Origin: Channa striata
Taxonomy: Eukaryota > Chordata > Actinopteri > Anabantiformes > Channidae
Assembly: GCA_033026295.1 (NCBI GenBank)
Contig: CM065182.1
Span: 930,001-994,000, forward strand
Reading direction: 5' to 3'
DNA: 64,000 bases
Position 1 is the stretch's first letter. Every line of letters begins with the position of its first letter. A program made the translations under genes and the position numbers. Positions 23,145-35,700 of the stretch are shown in pieces. The notes under the pieces are model-generated. The model had not been told where the DNA came from and searched no databases. It was given only the letters and a program-made list of their open reading frames with translations.

Positions 23145-24479
23145 CCAGAAAATACCTGCCTTTCACACTTTTATACCAACCACGGGTTCTTCAAAGAAAT
23201 TCAACTTCGACACAAAAAAGAATTCTACTTTCATTATAGCATATAGCAAATACAAACTATGGTCCGTAATCAGAAATGCTAAATTAACATTTGAAAAACA
23301 GTTGGAACTACATATAGCATCTAATGATACTTTATTTATATACTTTATTTTTATTTAATATTTATTTATTAGACATCATGGAGTGAGTACAGCTGTTCTT
23401 AAACTATGTGCAGCTCAGGTAGCTCCAGTCTTCACCTACATTTTCAACAAATACTGAATGTAAATGTAAATGTAAATGTAAAGAGCAGTTCTGCTGGACT
23501 GAAAGACAGAACGGAGGTAGTAGCAATAGTAGCAGCTATTAGACATGTAAAAACTATGACTAGACCTGTAAAAACAAGAAAAGCAAGTCTCGTAAGGACC
23601 CGTTTTTGTTAGCTGGCTGTCTAGCTGCACATGGTACACGGTTTTGTTTAGAGTGCATGCCTGAGTGATTTTGTTATAGTCCAATTCTGTGCCTTTGAGT
23701 TAATATAGTTTCAGTAGAATATGAGTTAAATATATAACTGTATCAGTAGTTCACGTCTTAATAAACCTTCTGACAGCTTTGACATGCTGTACGAAAAGCA
23801 AATTCCACCAGCTGGAAGTTTGGCCATTATTAAGTATTCTGATTCGGATTTACGTTTGTCCTTTGTTTGTCTTTTACCCCCTTTACTCAGTTCTGTTCGG
23901 TGAAAGTTTAGTTGCATTTATGAGGATTTTACTGTCTAACAACTCTTTCCCAAAACCAAACAGTTTAGTGCTTGTAACAATATTTTTTATTCACTGACTT
24001 CTAAAAATGTAGGTATTTGTTCTTGTCTTCAGTCTGGAAAAATACAGTAATGGGACAACCCTACTTAAATATAAACACATTTTGCCTCTTAAACAATTTT
24101 AGATATGGTTTTTGTGGATTTAATACATTTAATGCACAAGTAAAAAATAGAAAAATACAACAAAGGTGTGTGGTACTGTCATGGTATAAAATACATTTCT
24201 ATTTGCTAATATGCTACTATTGGTAAAAGTGATGATGTCACAAGTGGGTGTGTGGACTGACTTCATATACTCGTCAAAGGCTGGGAAACCTTGCAGACCA
24301 GGACTGCATAACTGTCTGTACAGGATCATTTCTGCTTTTTTCTTTTGTGAACCCATGCATCTCCTCTGCAGACAACAATCATTGTTAATAAGGACACAAG
24401 TTGAGGAAAAGTATTTGTCTTTTGCCATCCTTTTATGCAAACAGGTTAATATTTTTAATTTATTCCGTTTTTCTTTGCA
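23143..24479. other. AT-rich spacer with a (TGTAAA)n run
   Basis: A short tandem run of TGTAAA occurs at about 23458-23481. No gene is seen. The last 40 bp before the fourth receptor are pyrimidine-rich and hold 'atgcaaacag', a possible 3' splice site for a 5'-UTR intron. Confidence 0.5.
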
Positions 24480-25472
24480 ATGTTGTTTGCAACCCAATCT
24501 CGAACTAACATCACTGTTGTTCTGCAGTATCAGGGATTAACAGAGTTAGCGTTGTTTTCTGTTCTGTCTACAGCACCATCCTGTGTGTTTCTCTTCATTA
24601 ATGGAACCATGCTATTCATCTTGAGGAGTAAATCAGTTTTTCGTGAGACTTCCCGTTACATTCTACTGTATAACCTCCTTTTTGCAGACACCGTGCTGCT
24701 GGCACAGAGTCAACTACTGTTCTTACTGGCTGCTTGCAGAATACGGCTAGTGTATCCTGTGTGTGGTGTTCTGAGCATGCTTGCCAGTCTAACAACTGCG
24801 ATTTCTCCTCTCATCCTTGTGGTGATGTCATTGGAGAGATATGTAGCTGTATGCTACCCACTAAGGCATCCTGGCATCATCACAGTAAAAAACACAAGAG
24901 TGGCGATTATCATAGTTTGGGCTTGCAGTTCATTTCATGTACTTTTGTATGTTCTTTTACTGTTACGTTTTCCTTTCGAAGATCTGCCAACCCTGCAGAT
25001 GAAAGACTTTTGTGGCAAAGAAAGCATGATACTTGACCCCATTTCTGATCTTTATGACAAAGCCTTGACGTGCTTTGTGTTTGTATCAGCTGGTGCGGCA
25101 GTAAGTTTCTCCTATATTGGTGTGACCATCGCCGCCAGGTCAGCCTCTAAAAACAAAGCTTCAGCCCGTAAGGCTCGTAACACCCTGCTGCTGCACCTGG
25201 TGCAGCTGGGCCTCAGTCTCTCCTCAACAATACACAACCCATTACTCACAGCTATATCCAAGGTCCTAGACAGGATAATACTTGTGCGCATCCAAATTGT
25301 CTGTTATGTGTGTATTATCATCCTCCCAAGATGTCTGAGTGCTTTAATCTATGGCATTCGAGACCAGAACATTAGACCAATCCTCATGTACAATCTCTGC
25401 TGTCAGTGGAGATGCTCACCTTTCGTGTCTGTGATCCCAGTCGAAGGAAAAGTCAGCGTTGGTACAATTTAA
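24480..25472 (+). CDS. Odorant receptor 131-like (7-TM GPCR)
   Basis: A 330-residue single-exon receptor. N-terminal glycosylation site NIT at residue 10, then 'LQYQGL'. TM1 ends in 'LFINGTMLFILRSKSVF', TM2 reads 'RYILLYNLLFADTV', TM3 ends in 'MSLERYVAVCYPLRH', the late basic loop contains 'SASKNKASARKARNTLLLHL', and TM7 ends in 'LIYGIRDQNIRPI'. The C-terminal tail is about 19 residues longer than in the receptors on either side. It lies in tandem with the third receptor and shares with it a 210-bp near-identical segment (25074-25283) with only one mismatch, best explained by gene conversion. No frame damage is seen. Confidence 0.88.
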   Translation: MLFATQSRTNITVVLQYQGLTELALFSVLSTAPSCVFLFINGTMLFILRSKSVFRETSRYILLYNLLFADTVLLAQSQLLFLLAACRIRLVYPVCGVLSMLASLTTAISPLILVVMSLERYVAVCYPLRHPGIITVKNTRVAIIIVWACSSFHVLLYVLLLLRFPFEDLPTLQMKDFCGKESMILDPISDLYDKALTCFVFVSAGAAVSFSYIGVTIAARSASKNKASARKARNTLLLHLVQLGLSLSSTIHNPLLTAISKVLDRIILVRIQIVCYVCIIILPRCLSALIYGIRDQNIRPILMYNLCCQWRCSPFVSVIPVEGKVSVGTI

Positions 25473-26765
25473 ATGTTATCAATTTAAAAATCTGTTAGAC
25501 CATGTTTAAAATGAAATATTTTGTCATTTTGTAACGTACATGAGCTGAGTCTTGTAAAGGCAGATTTATCTGTTTCATTTGTTCGTCGTCCTTCATGTTT
25601 ATAAGTGTGGTAGGTCATGTTTGTGAAGTGACAATTTATATAGTTTATTCAAACAGAATGGCTTAATCTCAGTGTTCACAAACACTTCGCTTTTTACAGT
25701 TTTTTTCTATCTGAGCTATTAAATCATTCCTCTTATCGTTTTAAGTGTGTTGGGCTCTACAACTCGCTCGATGTTCCTACAATATCCTAATTGCTCTTTT
25801 TCTATTCTAATATTTTTATATTTTTCCTATAACCTTGTGTATTCTTTTCATCACTATCTACAGATTAGAGGCTACACATATTTTGGGACATGCTGCTGTC
25901 AGGAGAAAAGAAAGACAACTCTGATAAACATTTATGAATGTACACAGTAAGGTGTTTTGTTTCTTCCTAATATTTTTCTGTTTTAGCAGACACTAATGGT
26001 CTTTGGAATGGATGGGTTCTTTCTTCGGTAACCGATCTGTTTGTGGTCATTTAACTGTTGCAACATTACTGTGTGATGACATCACCACAGTCCAATAGGA
26101 GTTGTCAGCCTCAGTGTCTCACCTCAGAGGGATGTGTCCACACCCGCTGTAGCTAGGGTTGCTCTGTGTAGGAGATGCCCAGGCCTCCTTTAGACAGTGG
26201 AGCAACTGCATAGGAAACATCACTACTATAATTCCTTGTGATAATCTCACTCAGTGCATCCTTCCAGTTCAAATAAAATTCTGATAATGGGCAGGCCATC
26301 ATAACTGAACCCGCATTAAGAGCATCAAGAATAAACTGTTATTAAAAAGGAATTTCTGTTAATGCATTATGACTTTAATGTTTGCAGCCCTAAGAATGTT
26401 TTTTTATGACCAGTAAAAATGAGGAAAAGAAAAGAACACAAACACTCTTGTAATTCCCAGTTCAGGGTAAAGCTTGGTTTGATCAACCAACGCTGATCTA
26501 TCATAAAATTCATTTGAAGAAAAAGGTCAGATAGAAGGTTAAGACAATGGTCCCTTAACTGGAAGGTTTGTCTTTTTATACTGTTTATGGTCATTGAACA
26601 CCGCTACAAATAAAGAAATTATAATTTAAATTTAAAACTAGCACTAGCACTTTGTGATAGATATTACTGTATTGACAGCTCATGCCAATGCTCACTACAA
26701 AACACGAAGGCAACTCTGTACAGTGGCAACGAGAAGAGGCACTGCTAAAAGACGGTATGTGTACA
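25473..26765. other. AT-rich spacer
   Basis: No exon or RNA gene is recognisable. Open frames are short and look random. Confidence 0.45.
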
Positions 26766-27170
26766 CCACCAGGCAGAAGTTTGGAGCCACCTTTACATTA
26801 ATGCTTTTCCTTTATGTTCATGACCATTTACATTGTAGAGTCTCACTGAAGGCACCAAAACTATGAATGAACACATATGGAATTATGTTGTGAAGAAAAG
26901 AGTGTGAATTAATTCAAAACATGTTTTCTATTTTAGTCACACTTTGCTTCGATTACTGCTTCGCACTCTTGGCATTCTCCCTCTGAGCTTCACGAGGTCG
27001 TCACCTGACGTGGTTTTCACTTCACAGGTGTGTCTAAAGGAAAACCATCAGAGAGACAAGGCGTCCCCAAACTTTGGACTGGTGGTGTCCTTCACACAAA
27101 AAGCGTCAAGGACACTGAAAAGCATCACATACCTTTGATATTAGAAGCGGGCAGCTGGTTCACCTTTCTG
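26766..27170. repeat. Interspersed repeat, probable decayed DNA transposon
   Basis: The run 'gcagaagtttggagccacct' through 'gaacacatatggaattatgt' to 'tcacttcacaggtgtgtc' is wording that I recognise from a repeat dispersed in many fish genomes, thought to be a non-autonomous DNA element. No coding capacity and no clear ends are visible. The assignment is from memory and should be tested by masking. Confidence 0.4.
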
Positions 27171-27288
27171 GCATATGTTCAGGTGGTGCACGAGGGCTGC
27201 TGACAGTCTACATGGACACACATCTTTGGCCTGCACACAGTCATAAAAGATAAAGCAGTGTGAATACAATTTAAAGTGACTACAAACA

Positions 27289-27583
27289 CTCACTGGCCAC
27301 TTTATTAGGTACACATGTACATTCTACTACAATCCAATACAGCAGCTCTGCCATGAATTCTGGTTTTACAAAGTTCTAATTTGTCAGTTTTTAAGCTGGA
27401 ACTCTCACAAAGGTGATCATTCTAATATGTGTTTATGACTGAGATCAAAGTGGTTAGTGGAGTTTTACTGGAGTCCATTATAAGAGGAGATGGTTATGAT
27501 GTTTTACATTTTTCACGTTTAAAATGAATGGTGTGGCCAAAAAGTTTGAATGTACAGGTATACCAAATTAAGTGGCCAGTGAG
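27289..27583. mobile_element. Non-autonomous DNA transposon (MITE)
   Basis: The left end reads CTCACTGGCCACTTTATTAG. The right end, reverse-complemented, reads CTCACTGGCCACTTAATTTG, after which both continue with GTA.AC. About 295 bp long with no transposase frame. The CACTGGCCACTTTATTAGG end is widespread in vertebrates. I see no clear target duplication beyond the CT/AG at the junction. Confidence 0.75.
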
Positions 27584-28435
27584 AGAATAAATAATACTAC
27601 CAAAATATGTACAAATAGTTAGCTGTACAACTGTACATTTTCAATATGCTGTTATTTCCAGGAGGTGCGGCAACCTCGTCATATGTAGTATTTGTTCAAA
27701 CTGCTGCTCCCAACGGCACATCAAAGCATATAGAACATGTATCCTGTTTGCCTTAATCATAATGCAGACTAAACACTAACAACAAAGAATGAAAAGCCCC
27801 AAAGCCCAGAGCTAGCTGTATTTCCTGCTGAAATACTGCAGTACAATGCTCCTAATGTTTGATAAACCTGTGGTGGCCAAGAAATCTTTTCCCTTTTCTT
27901 GGCGTGATGTTTTGTTTGGGAGTATGGTTCTTTTCCTTTCTTTTGGAGCAAAGAGGATCTGAAACAAGCCAAAGCAGTTCCTCTGTTTAAATACAGAATC
28001 TTAACGTAGCCATAAAGAATATCACGACTGATGATATTTTACTTTTCATTTTTAGGACCATGTTTACTACAAATGAAAGGAAAAAAATGAAAAAACTGAC
28101 ACCTCATACAGGTACCATATTTAAGATATGCTGATGACATGACGACAAGATAACTGGGTGGTCTCATAGTGTCATGTGAATGGGGATGGAAACGCTGAGC
28201 TAATAAACAGAATGTGAATAGAGACAAACCCAGCAGACCAGATCTGGATGGAAACGAGCTCAGCCTCTTACAAGCTCAGTGCCAACACCGGGAAAAGGAC
28301 TGCACACGGAGAATTTGTCTGTATTCTCAATATAACATGGCTATATTATTTAAGGAATACTGACAAGACAAAAATTGTTTCAACTCTGTGGCGCAATCTG
28401 TGATTTATATGTTTGTTCTGTAGTACTTCTCTAAA
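27584..28435. other. Spacer before the fifth receptor
   Basis: AT-rich, no gene found. The last 60 bp contain 'tgtttgttctgtag' at about 28408-28421, a good 3' splice site 15 bp before the receptor start codon, which suggests a 5'-UTR intron. Confidence 0.5.
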
Positions 28436-29371
28436 ATGTCATATGCAAATCAATCTCAGGCTCTCAGTGTCATCGTTTTCAACATCACTGTGGGACAGCA
28501 GTATCAGGGAGTACTGGAAAGAGTGCTGTTTTCAGTTTTGACTGGAATGCCATGCTGCGTGTTCCTGTTCATTAATGGGACCATGTTATTCACCTTAAGG
28601 AGTAAAACTGTGTTTTGTGAGACCCCCCGTTACATTCTTCTGTACAACCTAATTTTTGCAGATACTGCTCAACTCGCATGTAGCCAGTTACTGTTCATCT
28701 TAGCTGCTTGTAGAATACTGTTGACATATCCTGAGTGTGGGATTCTTACAATGTTCACCAAGCTGACAAATGACATCTCTCCTGTCACACTAGTGGTGAT
28801 GTCTCTGGAAAGGTATGTGGCTGTGTGCCACCCACTGAGGCACGCTACCATGATCACCATTAGAAACACAGGGGTGGCTATCATTGCAGTTTGGGCCTTC
28901 AGTTCAATAAATGTAGTCACTAGAGTTATTCTGCTCGTACATTTTCCATTTGAAGGCCTGCAGATGCAAGATGTTTGTTCTGATATCGGCATGTTGTTTG
29001 AACCATTAACGAGTCACTATGACAAAGTCTACACTTCTGCTTTGTTTCTATCAGCTACTGTGGCCATCATCTCGTCCTACATCGGTGTGATGGCAGCAGC
29101 CAGGTCAGCCTCTACAGACAAAGCTTCAGTACGTAAGGCTCGTAACACGCTGCTACTGCACCTGGTGCAACTGGGCCTCATCCTATCCTCAACTATGCAC
29201 ACCAATATTGTTCAGTTACTCTCAACAATCTTTCAGAGGTTAGTGATAGTACGTATAAAGAGTGTTTCCTATGTGTTTATTTATATCCTGCCAAGGTGCC
29301 TGAGTCCACTCATATATGGCCTCCGTGATCAGACCATCAGACCTGTCCTTTTGTACCATCTGTGCTGTTGA
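28436..29371 (+). CDS. Odorant receptor 131-like (7-TM GPCR)
   Basis: A 311-residue single-exon receptor, the last of the array. N-glycosylation sites at 5 (NQS) and 16 (NIT), followed by 'QQYQG'. TM1 ends in 'LFINGTMLFTLRSKTVF', TM2 reads 'RYILLYNLIFADTA', TM3 ends in 'MSLERYVAVCHPLRH' (E-R-Y at about 125-127). The late basic loop reads 'SASTDKASVRKARNTLLLHL' and TM7 ends in 'LIYGLRDQTIRPV'. The second extracellular loop is two residues shorter than in the third and fourth receptors. It does not share their near-identical segment, which makes it a useful outgroup for judging gene conversion. Expected role: odorant detection coupled to a G protein. Confidence 0.88.
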   Translation: MSYANQSQALSVIVFNITVGQQYQGVLERVLFSVLTGMPCCVFLFINGTMLFTLRSKTVFCETPRYILLYNLIFADTAQLACSQLLFILAACRILLTYPECGILTMFTKLTNDISPVTLVVMSLERYVAVCHPLRHATMITIRNTGVAIIAVWAFSSINVVTRVILLVHFPFEGLQMQDVCSDIGMLFEPLTSHYDKVYTSALFLSATVAIISSYIGVMAAARSASTDKASVRKARNTLLLHLVQLGLILSSTMHTNIVQLLSTIFQRLVIVRIKSVSYVFIYILPRCLSPLIYGLRDQTIRPVLLYHLCC

Positions 29372-31960
29372 CTGAAGCTAAATCCTTCCAGCCAAAGCTG
29401 AGGTCTCATTTCAAACAAAGTATACTGGTTTATCTGAGGCTGTCTACTGTAAAGTATGTGTACAATAATCAACACATTAGTAATACAACTGTCATTAATA
29501 ATAACACTCTACTCTCCAATATCCTCTTTTCCTGTCCAAGCCTGTGATGAAAGCATTTTTTACGATAGCTGCTAGTTTAGAAGGGAAATAGGGAGGAAGT
29601 TGTATAGATATAAATGTTATAAGCTAAATTACATGCAACATATTTTGAAGTAGAATGCACGTTATGTTTACAGAAGTTATTTTCGGCTAGCTTCATATAA
29701 AATTAATTAGGCAACTATGCCCTAATTAGTTGAGCCATTTTCCACAAACCACTTGGTTCACGGTTCCCCTTGGTTGCCTGCCTGCCAAAGTGTTCCTGGG
29801 TCACTGAACCTCACTTTGCCTCTTGTGTGTGCACTCCGTTATTTTCATTTCTGCGTTTTAATGAGTTGAAAATTAAAGTTTAAACCCAACAGACTGCCTA
29901 GGTTTTCCCTTTAAGCTATACAATATAACCCGGCATGACCGCGTGAAGCTTACTTTTAGAAATTATTGAAACTTCATTAATAATTAAACAAGTCTGCCAT
30001 ACATACAATAGTATTCAGGTGTTTGCAGTTTTCTGGAAATGTGGCAGGTGAACCATCATGTCAATAGAAGTACATGTTTGGTTAGAATTGTGTGCCACAT
30101 TGTCAACATATTCACATTTAGGACCTGATCATAACTTCTGCCAACCCCCCAGGTATGGGTGAATTTTATCTGTGGTGGGTCCCATTTCAGACACGAACTC
30201 CAGACATTTGTGGCAACAAGCATCGTCGGCATTAACTTTAGAGAGTAACCACAATTTTTGAAGGTTTTTTTCTGTCTTTGTCACTAAAAGCACAACTTCT
30301 CTGTGTATGCTCTGGGTATAATGTAACGTACAAGGCATCAAAATCCATACCTAACTGTAATTCACAGCATCTTTAAATTATCAGAGAGATTTTATCCACC
30401 TCATAAAGTCACAGTCACAACTACTGAGCTCACCTGAGAGCCTGTAGCTCCACCTGCCTCCCATCACATGTTACTGCAGCTGCTGGGTCCCTGGGTGAGG
30501 TCATTCACAGACAAGTCAGATAGTGTTTATGACATACAGCTAAATTTGCATACACCAAAACAACATAAGTTGTGCTGAAAATAATAATAATGAAGCAAAT
30601 GTATCAGCAATCTCACAGGCATCAGTGATATAATTTATTAAATTTATTATTAGTGTGTCGTGAATGTGAGAGAAACTCTGTTTCTTACTTCCAGATAACA
30701 TCAAACATTTTTAATAATTGTGATAATGTAATTAGATAGAACATCATGGATTTGACAGAATATTACTTTTCATGTCCTGGACCCACTTTTAATTTTATTG
30801 TACTCACAATAATTACTAAAATAATTTGGACAATTAATGACCACTTCCAAAGAGATTACAGGTGAACTCAAAGGTCAAACACAACAGTGTCCGATCCTGG
30901 ACTTCATATAACGCAACTGAGGACACTGGAGCTACTGTGCCGATACAAATAAATCTCCAGACTATCGTGGAGTCTGGAGAAGGCACAGCGGGAGCAGTTT
31001 GCTCACGAGGAGTAGGTCAAAACACCTGTCGACAGGTGCAGACGTCTCGTTAGGACTTACAGAAATCGCTTCATTCCAGTGATTGTGTAACTAAATATTA
31101 GGGTTAGGATACCATCATTCATGTTTGGCCAGTTTGTTTTTTTAAATATCCTGTTCAACCACAATTCAAAAGCAATGTTGGATTTTGATCAGTGAATGTT
31201 TTGTTTGTTTTTTTTAAATATAATCTTTGTCAGTTTTAAGTTATTTCAGTGACCACTGTGGCTTTTTCTTTCTTTAACAGTAGGGAACCAACATGTCCAC
31301 CCACGTCCGTAACTGTTGGCTAGTAGCTAAATGCCTTATCTTACAGTTAACGTGAGGCCCATCGATGAGACATTTATGTATATTTAGGAAAGATTTTATG
31401 ACCTAAATGAAACCATAAAAACAAGCAGAACAAATGAAGAAGTCAACACTTTGTGGAAATATAAAGTAAGTACGCATGCACCAGAAATGTTTGCATCACT
31501 GAGACTTTGCACTACATTAGCCATTACATTATTTTTGTCATAAATTCGTCTTACATCATCCATTTCTATTTCAGATCAATCATCTGACAGGACAGTGAGC
31601 TCTTATTTTCTTGATAAATGATTTAAACTAAAAATAGCGTAAAGTGTGTAAGGTCAACACATCAGGTAGTTTGAATAAAAATGATACTGCAGTAACTTCA
31701 GGTAAGACAGATACGCCGTTATTGCAGAGAAAAGTTAATTTCATGTCCAATATCGGCTTGTGTTTTATGTTAGCTAACGCCGGAGGAGCGTTTTTACAGG
31801 AAACACTTGATTAAATTAAACTCACAAAACGTCAGTGTTAACGCTGCGCACTTTCCCTCTTCTGTTTCTTCCATCTCTGGAACACAAATTAAAAACATAC
31901 TTCATAAGCTAGCTGGCTGCGTTCATTTTCCTACCGACGTTCCAAACTTTTTCAGAGAAC
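29372..31960. other. AT-rich spacer between receptor array and trappc14
   Basis: No exon or RNA gene is recognisable. 30862-31053 holds an open frame without a known motif. CpG content rises after about 31780, toward the trappc14 promoter. Confidence 0.45.
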
Positions 31961-31962
31961 AC

Positions 31963-32443
31963 AAAATGGCGGCGACCGTAGAAGTAGAAACCGCGCGAAA
32001 GTAGCGTCCCCTTTGTGACGCAATAAAGCCGCCGCCATTATCACCGTTTCCCGTCACTGTTACGGAATATTCACCTGAAGAAGGTGGACGCGGCTCTTTG
32101 GGTTGCCAGATAAATATTCGTATCCCCGTTCCTGATTGCACGTTACTCTTTTGCGTTGCTGTTATCTCTGCTTAATCATTTTGGGCTGATTGATATTTTC
32201 AGTGTCAGTCATATTAATAAATAGTAGTAGATTACAGGTTAGCTCACTGATGACAGTGCTATTTCTATGTTATGTACCATTAACAAAACAAAACCAGTGT
32301 GAAAAAGCCCCCGTTTGTTCAAGATGTGTGTGACTTAAACGCTATAAGAGAAAAGAGCGTCACATTAATCCAGTGGCACATCTGTCCGCGTGTGTAACAT
32401 CTGCGCGGTCGGGATTTTATTGTTGAAAGGGGAACCGGAAGTG
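31963..32443 (+). promoter_or_regulatory. GC-rich promoter region of trappc14 with YY1 and ETS sites
   Basis: Three motif matches can be read. AAAATGGCGGC at 31963-31973 is a YY1-type site. GCCGCCGCCATTAT at 32028-32041 is a YY1-type site in the opposite direction. ACCGGAAGTG at 32434-32443 fits the ETS/GABPA consensus and lies about 80 bp before the start codon. A TGACGCAA word (CRE/ATF-like) is at about 32016. Such sets are typical of housekeeping promoters. The facing YY1 sites raise the possibility of divergent transcription, but I see no gene on the minus strand nearby. Transcription start not determined. Confidence 0.45.
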
Positions 32444-32522
32444 TGCGCGTGTGCGTGTTTCGTCGTCCCCGCGCACGGACTCTGGTCCTGCTCCTCCTGC
32501 TCAGCTTCCTGCGCTCGTCGCC

Positions 32523-32715
32523 ATGGTGCTGATGATGGAGTCGCAGTGCGAGTATTTCATGTATTTCCCGGCGGTGCCCATCACGGATCTGTCCGACCCA
32601 GCGCGCTACCGCACTCTGCCCCGCAGGAGCCACCTCTACCTGGGGGAGACCGTCCGCTTCCTTCTGGTGCTGCGCTGCAGGGACGCGGGGGCCACGCCGA
32701 CCGAGCACGGTCACG
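32523..32715 (+). CDS. trappc14: trappc14 exon 1 (start codon, N-terminal domain)
   Basis: Encodes residues 1-64 plus one base. The donor is cacg|gtaagg. The frame continues in exon 2 with a split Val codon (G|TG). The open frame runs on into the intron, so a simple ORF caller would place a false C-terminus at 32777. Confidence 0.92.
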
Positions 32716-35700
32716 GTAAGGAGGGGCGAGCCGGGAGGATGCCCCCGTCAGGCTCCGGGTGGAAGGGAGGAAGGTAGCGCAGTAAACAAAGACAGGCCCG
32801 TTTTCTCCGTTACATCCATCCGGGGGAAGAACTGGGCTTTGACAGCCGACCCCCAACACTCATGTCTGGACTAGGTGTGGACGTGTGTCTGCGGAAGGAT
32901 TTCTGCTCATCGTTTTTAATGGAGGCTGTTCGTGGCACAGAATTCGTATAAATGTGTTGTAGTCCACGACTCGGAGATAATGACGTACATAGCCTGACAT
33001 TGAATTCATATGTTTAAATGCATTTACTCTGATAATATGAGAAAGGGGTCAGAAAAGAAATATCACAAGTGCAGGGAGTTTTAGTGACAGTGTGTCTGTC
33101 AACGTCAGAGTGTTCACAGAGTCTCTGAAACCCTTTCAGTAACTGATCGTACAAAATCCACAGCATGCACATCAGAGAATCGTGCACCCAAACACACTGA
33201 TCCAAAACAGGGTTAAAGCCCCATCAGAACACTGCACCAAACCTTATTTCAGACACAGTACAACACTGGACCACAGCAGAACACAGAAACAGAGTGGTAA
33301 GGTTTTTTGAATTATCGTAGCAGTTGAAGGCTCTCGTAAGAACGACTTTACGGCTGTGTGTGCTCTTCCGGCAGTGGGCGGTGATAGTTTTGGGACAGAG
33401 TCGGCCAGTAGCCGGGCATGGAGAGAGCTGGCCGGCTCCCTGTGTGCCGTGGCCAGTGTGAGTCCAGGTGAGAGCAGTCGCCACCGAGGCAACCACCAGC
33501 TGCATCAGCACGACTACCAAAGCAGCGGGGAGGAGGCCAACGAGGACGGGGAGGAGGACTACATCGCAGCGGCCGAGGCAGCCATCGCTGCGCTGGGCAG
33601 CAGGGTGGACTCCCGGTGTCGAAGCTTCAGGGACTGCAAGCCGCTGCTCATCCACAACTCATCCGGAACAGCAACGAGGGAGTTCCGCAGGGCACCTGTT
33701 CAGGTACAGCGACCTTAACGCCGAGTTCAGAGAAAGCAAATAAACAGAGAGAAAAAAGGGGCTTGTCGTCGTCGTCAGACCTGTGCTTGGTTCCAGGCCG
33801 AAACATATTTTATTATTTATGTATTTTGTTGCTGTGGCATTTCTACAAACATTCATTGTACCCAGATGATGAACCCTAGAGACTTTCCTGACGTGTGTTT
33901 TGAACTATTGGAAGGACTGCGATGAAATTTGATTGAGATAATGGATCCATGGTTCCCCAAGAATGAATCCTGAATGTGTCGCCTGACCTGCCCTTTAATG
34001 CCCCCACACCACACACACACACTTTTAAGTCAAGTTGTAATTTTTCCCCAACTGGTGTGTGATGAGATTCATGCAAAACAGTCCAACAAATATTAGATGG
34101 ATTGCTGTGGAACTTTTTATGATTTCCAGAACATGATATCTGCTTCAAAGTTCCCCCCGAATATTGATTGTTAGTAAACTTTTAGTAACTATTTCATGTC
34201 AACATGAATTGTAATGACTCTCAAGTTTTAATGTTGCTCCATCATCAGCTTCAAATGTTGATTTGTCAATTTGTTTGGTTTATGACTAAAGACTGTAATT
34301 TTTGTTTACAGCTACCGTATCATATCGATACGTGTACTAAAACTGAGCCACAGTAACAAGTGACTGTAACACAAAATTACTTATTATTTTGATGTTTTAT
34401 AACGTTTGAGTTCTTTGTTCTGGATAAAGTTACTGGATCCACGGCAGCTGATGGTTTCTGTGTCTGTTTCTCTGTCAGTCTCCTCTGGATGAGCCGGTGG
34501 TTTTGACAGATGAAGTGATCTTCCCTCTCACCGTCTCTCTGGACAAACTCCCCGTCAGCACCCTAAAAGTCAAGGTCAGAAGGAACATTTCTGAGTCTGT
34601 AATATTTGGGTATTTTCACACTTAGACATTTTTACAGAGCTGAGGCCATTCTCAAGTGTGAGGCCTGTTTGGACACTCGGGCACAATCCAGAAACCTGGA
34701 TTAGAGTCTACGAGAAAACACAGTTATTCTGAGATATTTTCTGGAGACTTGTGTTTGTGTGCATTCAGGTGATGGTCACGGTGTGGAAGAGGGAGGCAGA
34801 AAAAGCAGAGGTGCAGGAACTTGGCTACCTGAGCGTCCTGCAGCAGCGAGAACCAACACACACCTTCAGACACGACCTGAACACCTTCAAGGCTCAGGGT
34901 ATCATCAAATGGCCTTCTTCCTTTTTTGGTTATACACCTGTGTCCATCCTTCCACTGATTTGTTGACTGGGCTGAGAAAACACTTTTCCCTGCGTTGGGG
35001 TTAGTATGATTGGATAGAAAAGTCTTGGATAGGAAGTGGGAGCAGGTTTGTGAGCAGGTGGGAAAGGCCAGGGAACTGGAATTAGGACAGTGACAGAGAC
35101 CAACATGCAAAGAACTAAGCGTCTTTGGGCTGCCTCTTTCACTTGTCACTAGTCTCCAACATTTTGTAGAATTAATGTCCTTCCTGTTTTCACTCCATTT
35201 GAGGTCCCCACAGCAGATCCCCTGGTCTATGCAGGACTGTGCAGCCTTGTTGTTTGGAGCTTTACACTAACGAGCGATCACTTTACCCGCTGATCCATCA
35301 CTGCCGCCCCCTCTTTAAAAAGTTTAATCAAACATTTCTTGGCTTAACGAATGTACTCGTTGGCTGTAGCCCTGACAAACACCCTGGGAGTGACTTTTAA
35401 CCTACTTTCTTCTCCTCCCACCTCAGTCAGCACCACCCTGACTGTCCTGCCGCCTCCAACCATCCGCTGTAAGCAGATGACTGTATCTGGGAGGCACCTT
35501 GTGGTCCTCAAAGGTGAAGAATCAGCTTGTCCAAATCTCTCAAAGACCATAAACAAAATCCAGTTCAGATGCTTGATCATCTTGATCTAAAACAAAACCA
35601 TTTCTCCCCCCTCAGTGTTAAATGAATCCTCTCAGGAGGAGGTGAGTATTCGTGATGTTCGGATTTTACCAAACCTCAACGCCTCCTACCTTCCCATGAT

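Noticed and set aside
23035..23358. Open frame of 107 codons
   Set aside because: It runs across a CA/TA microsatellite and shows only repeat-encoded residues.
31807..32004. Small protein ending in 'KMAATVEVETARK'
   Set aside because: The ATG lies in a YY1-type motif of a promoter region; no conservation or splice signal supports translation.
32319..32714. Minus-strand 131-codon frame opposite trappc14 exon 1
   Set aside because: GC-rich shadow frame antisense to a proven exon.
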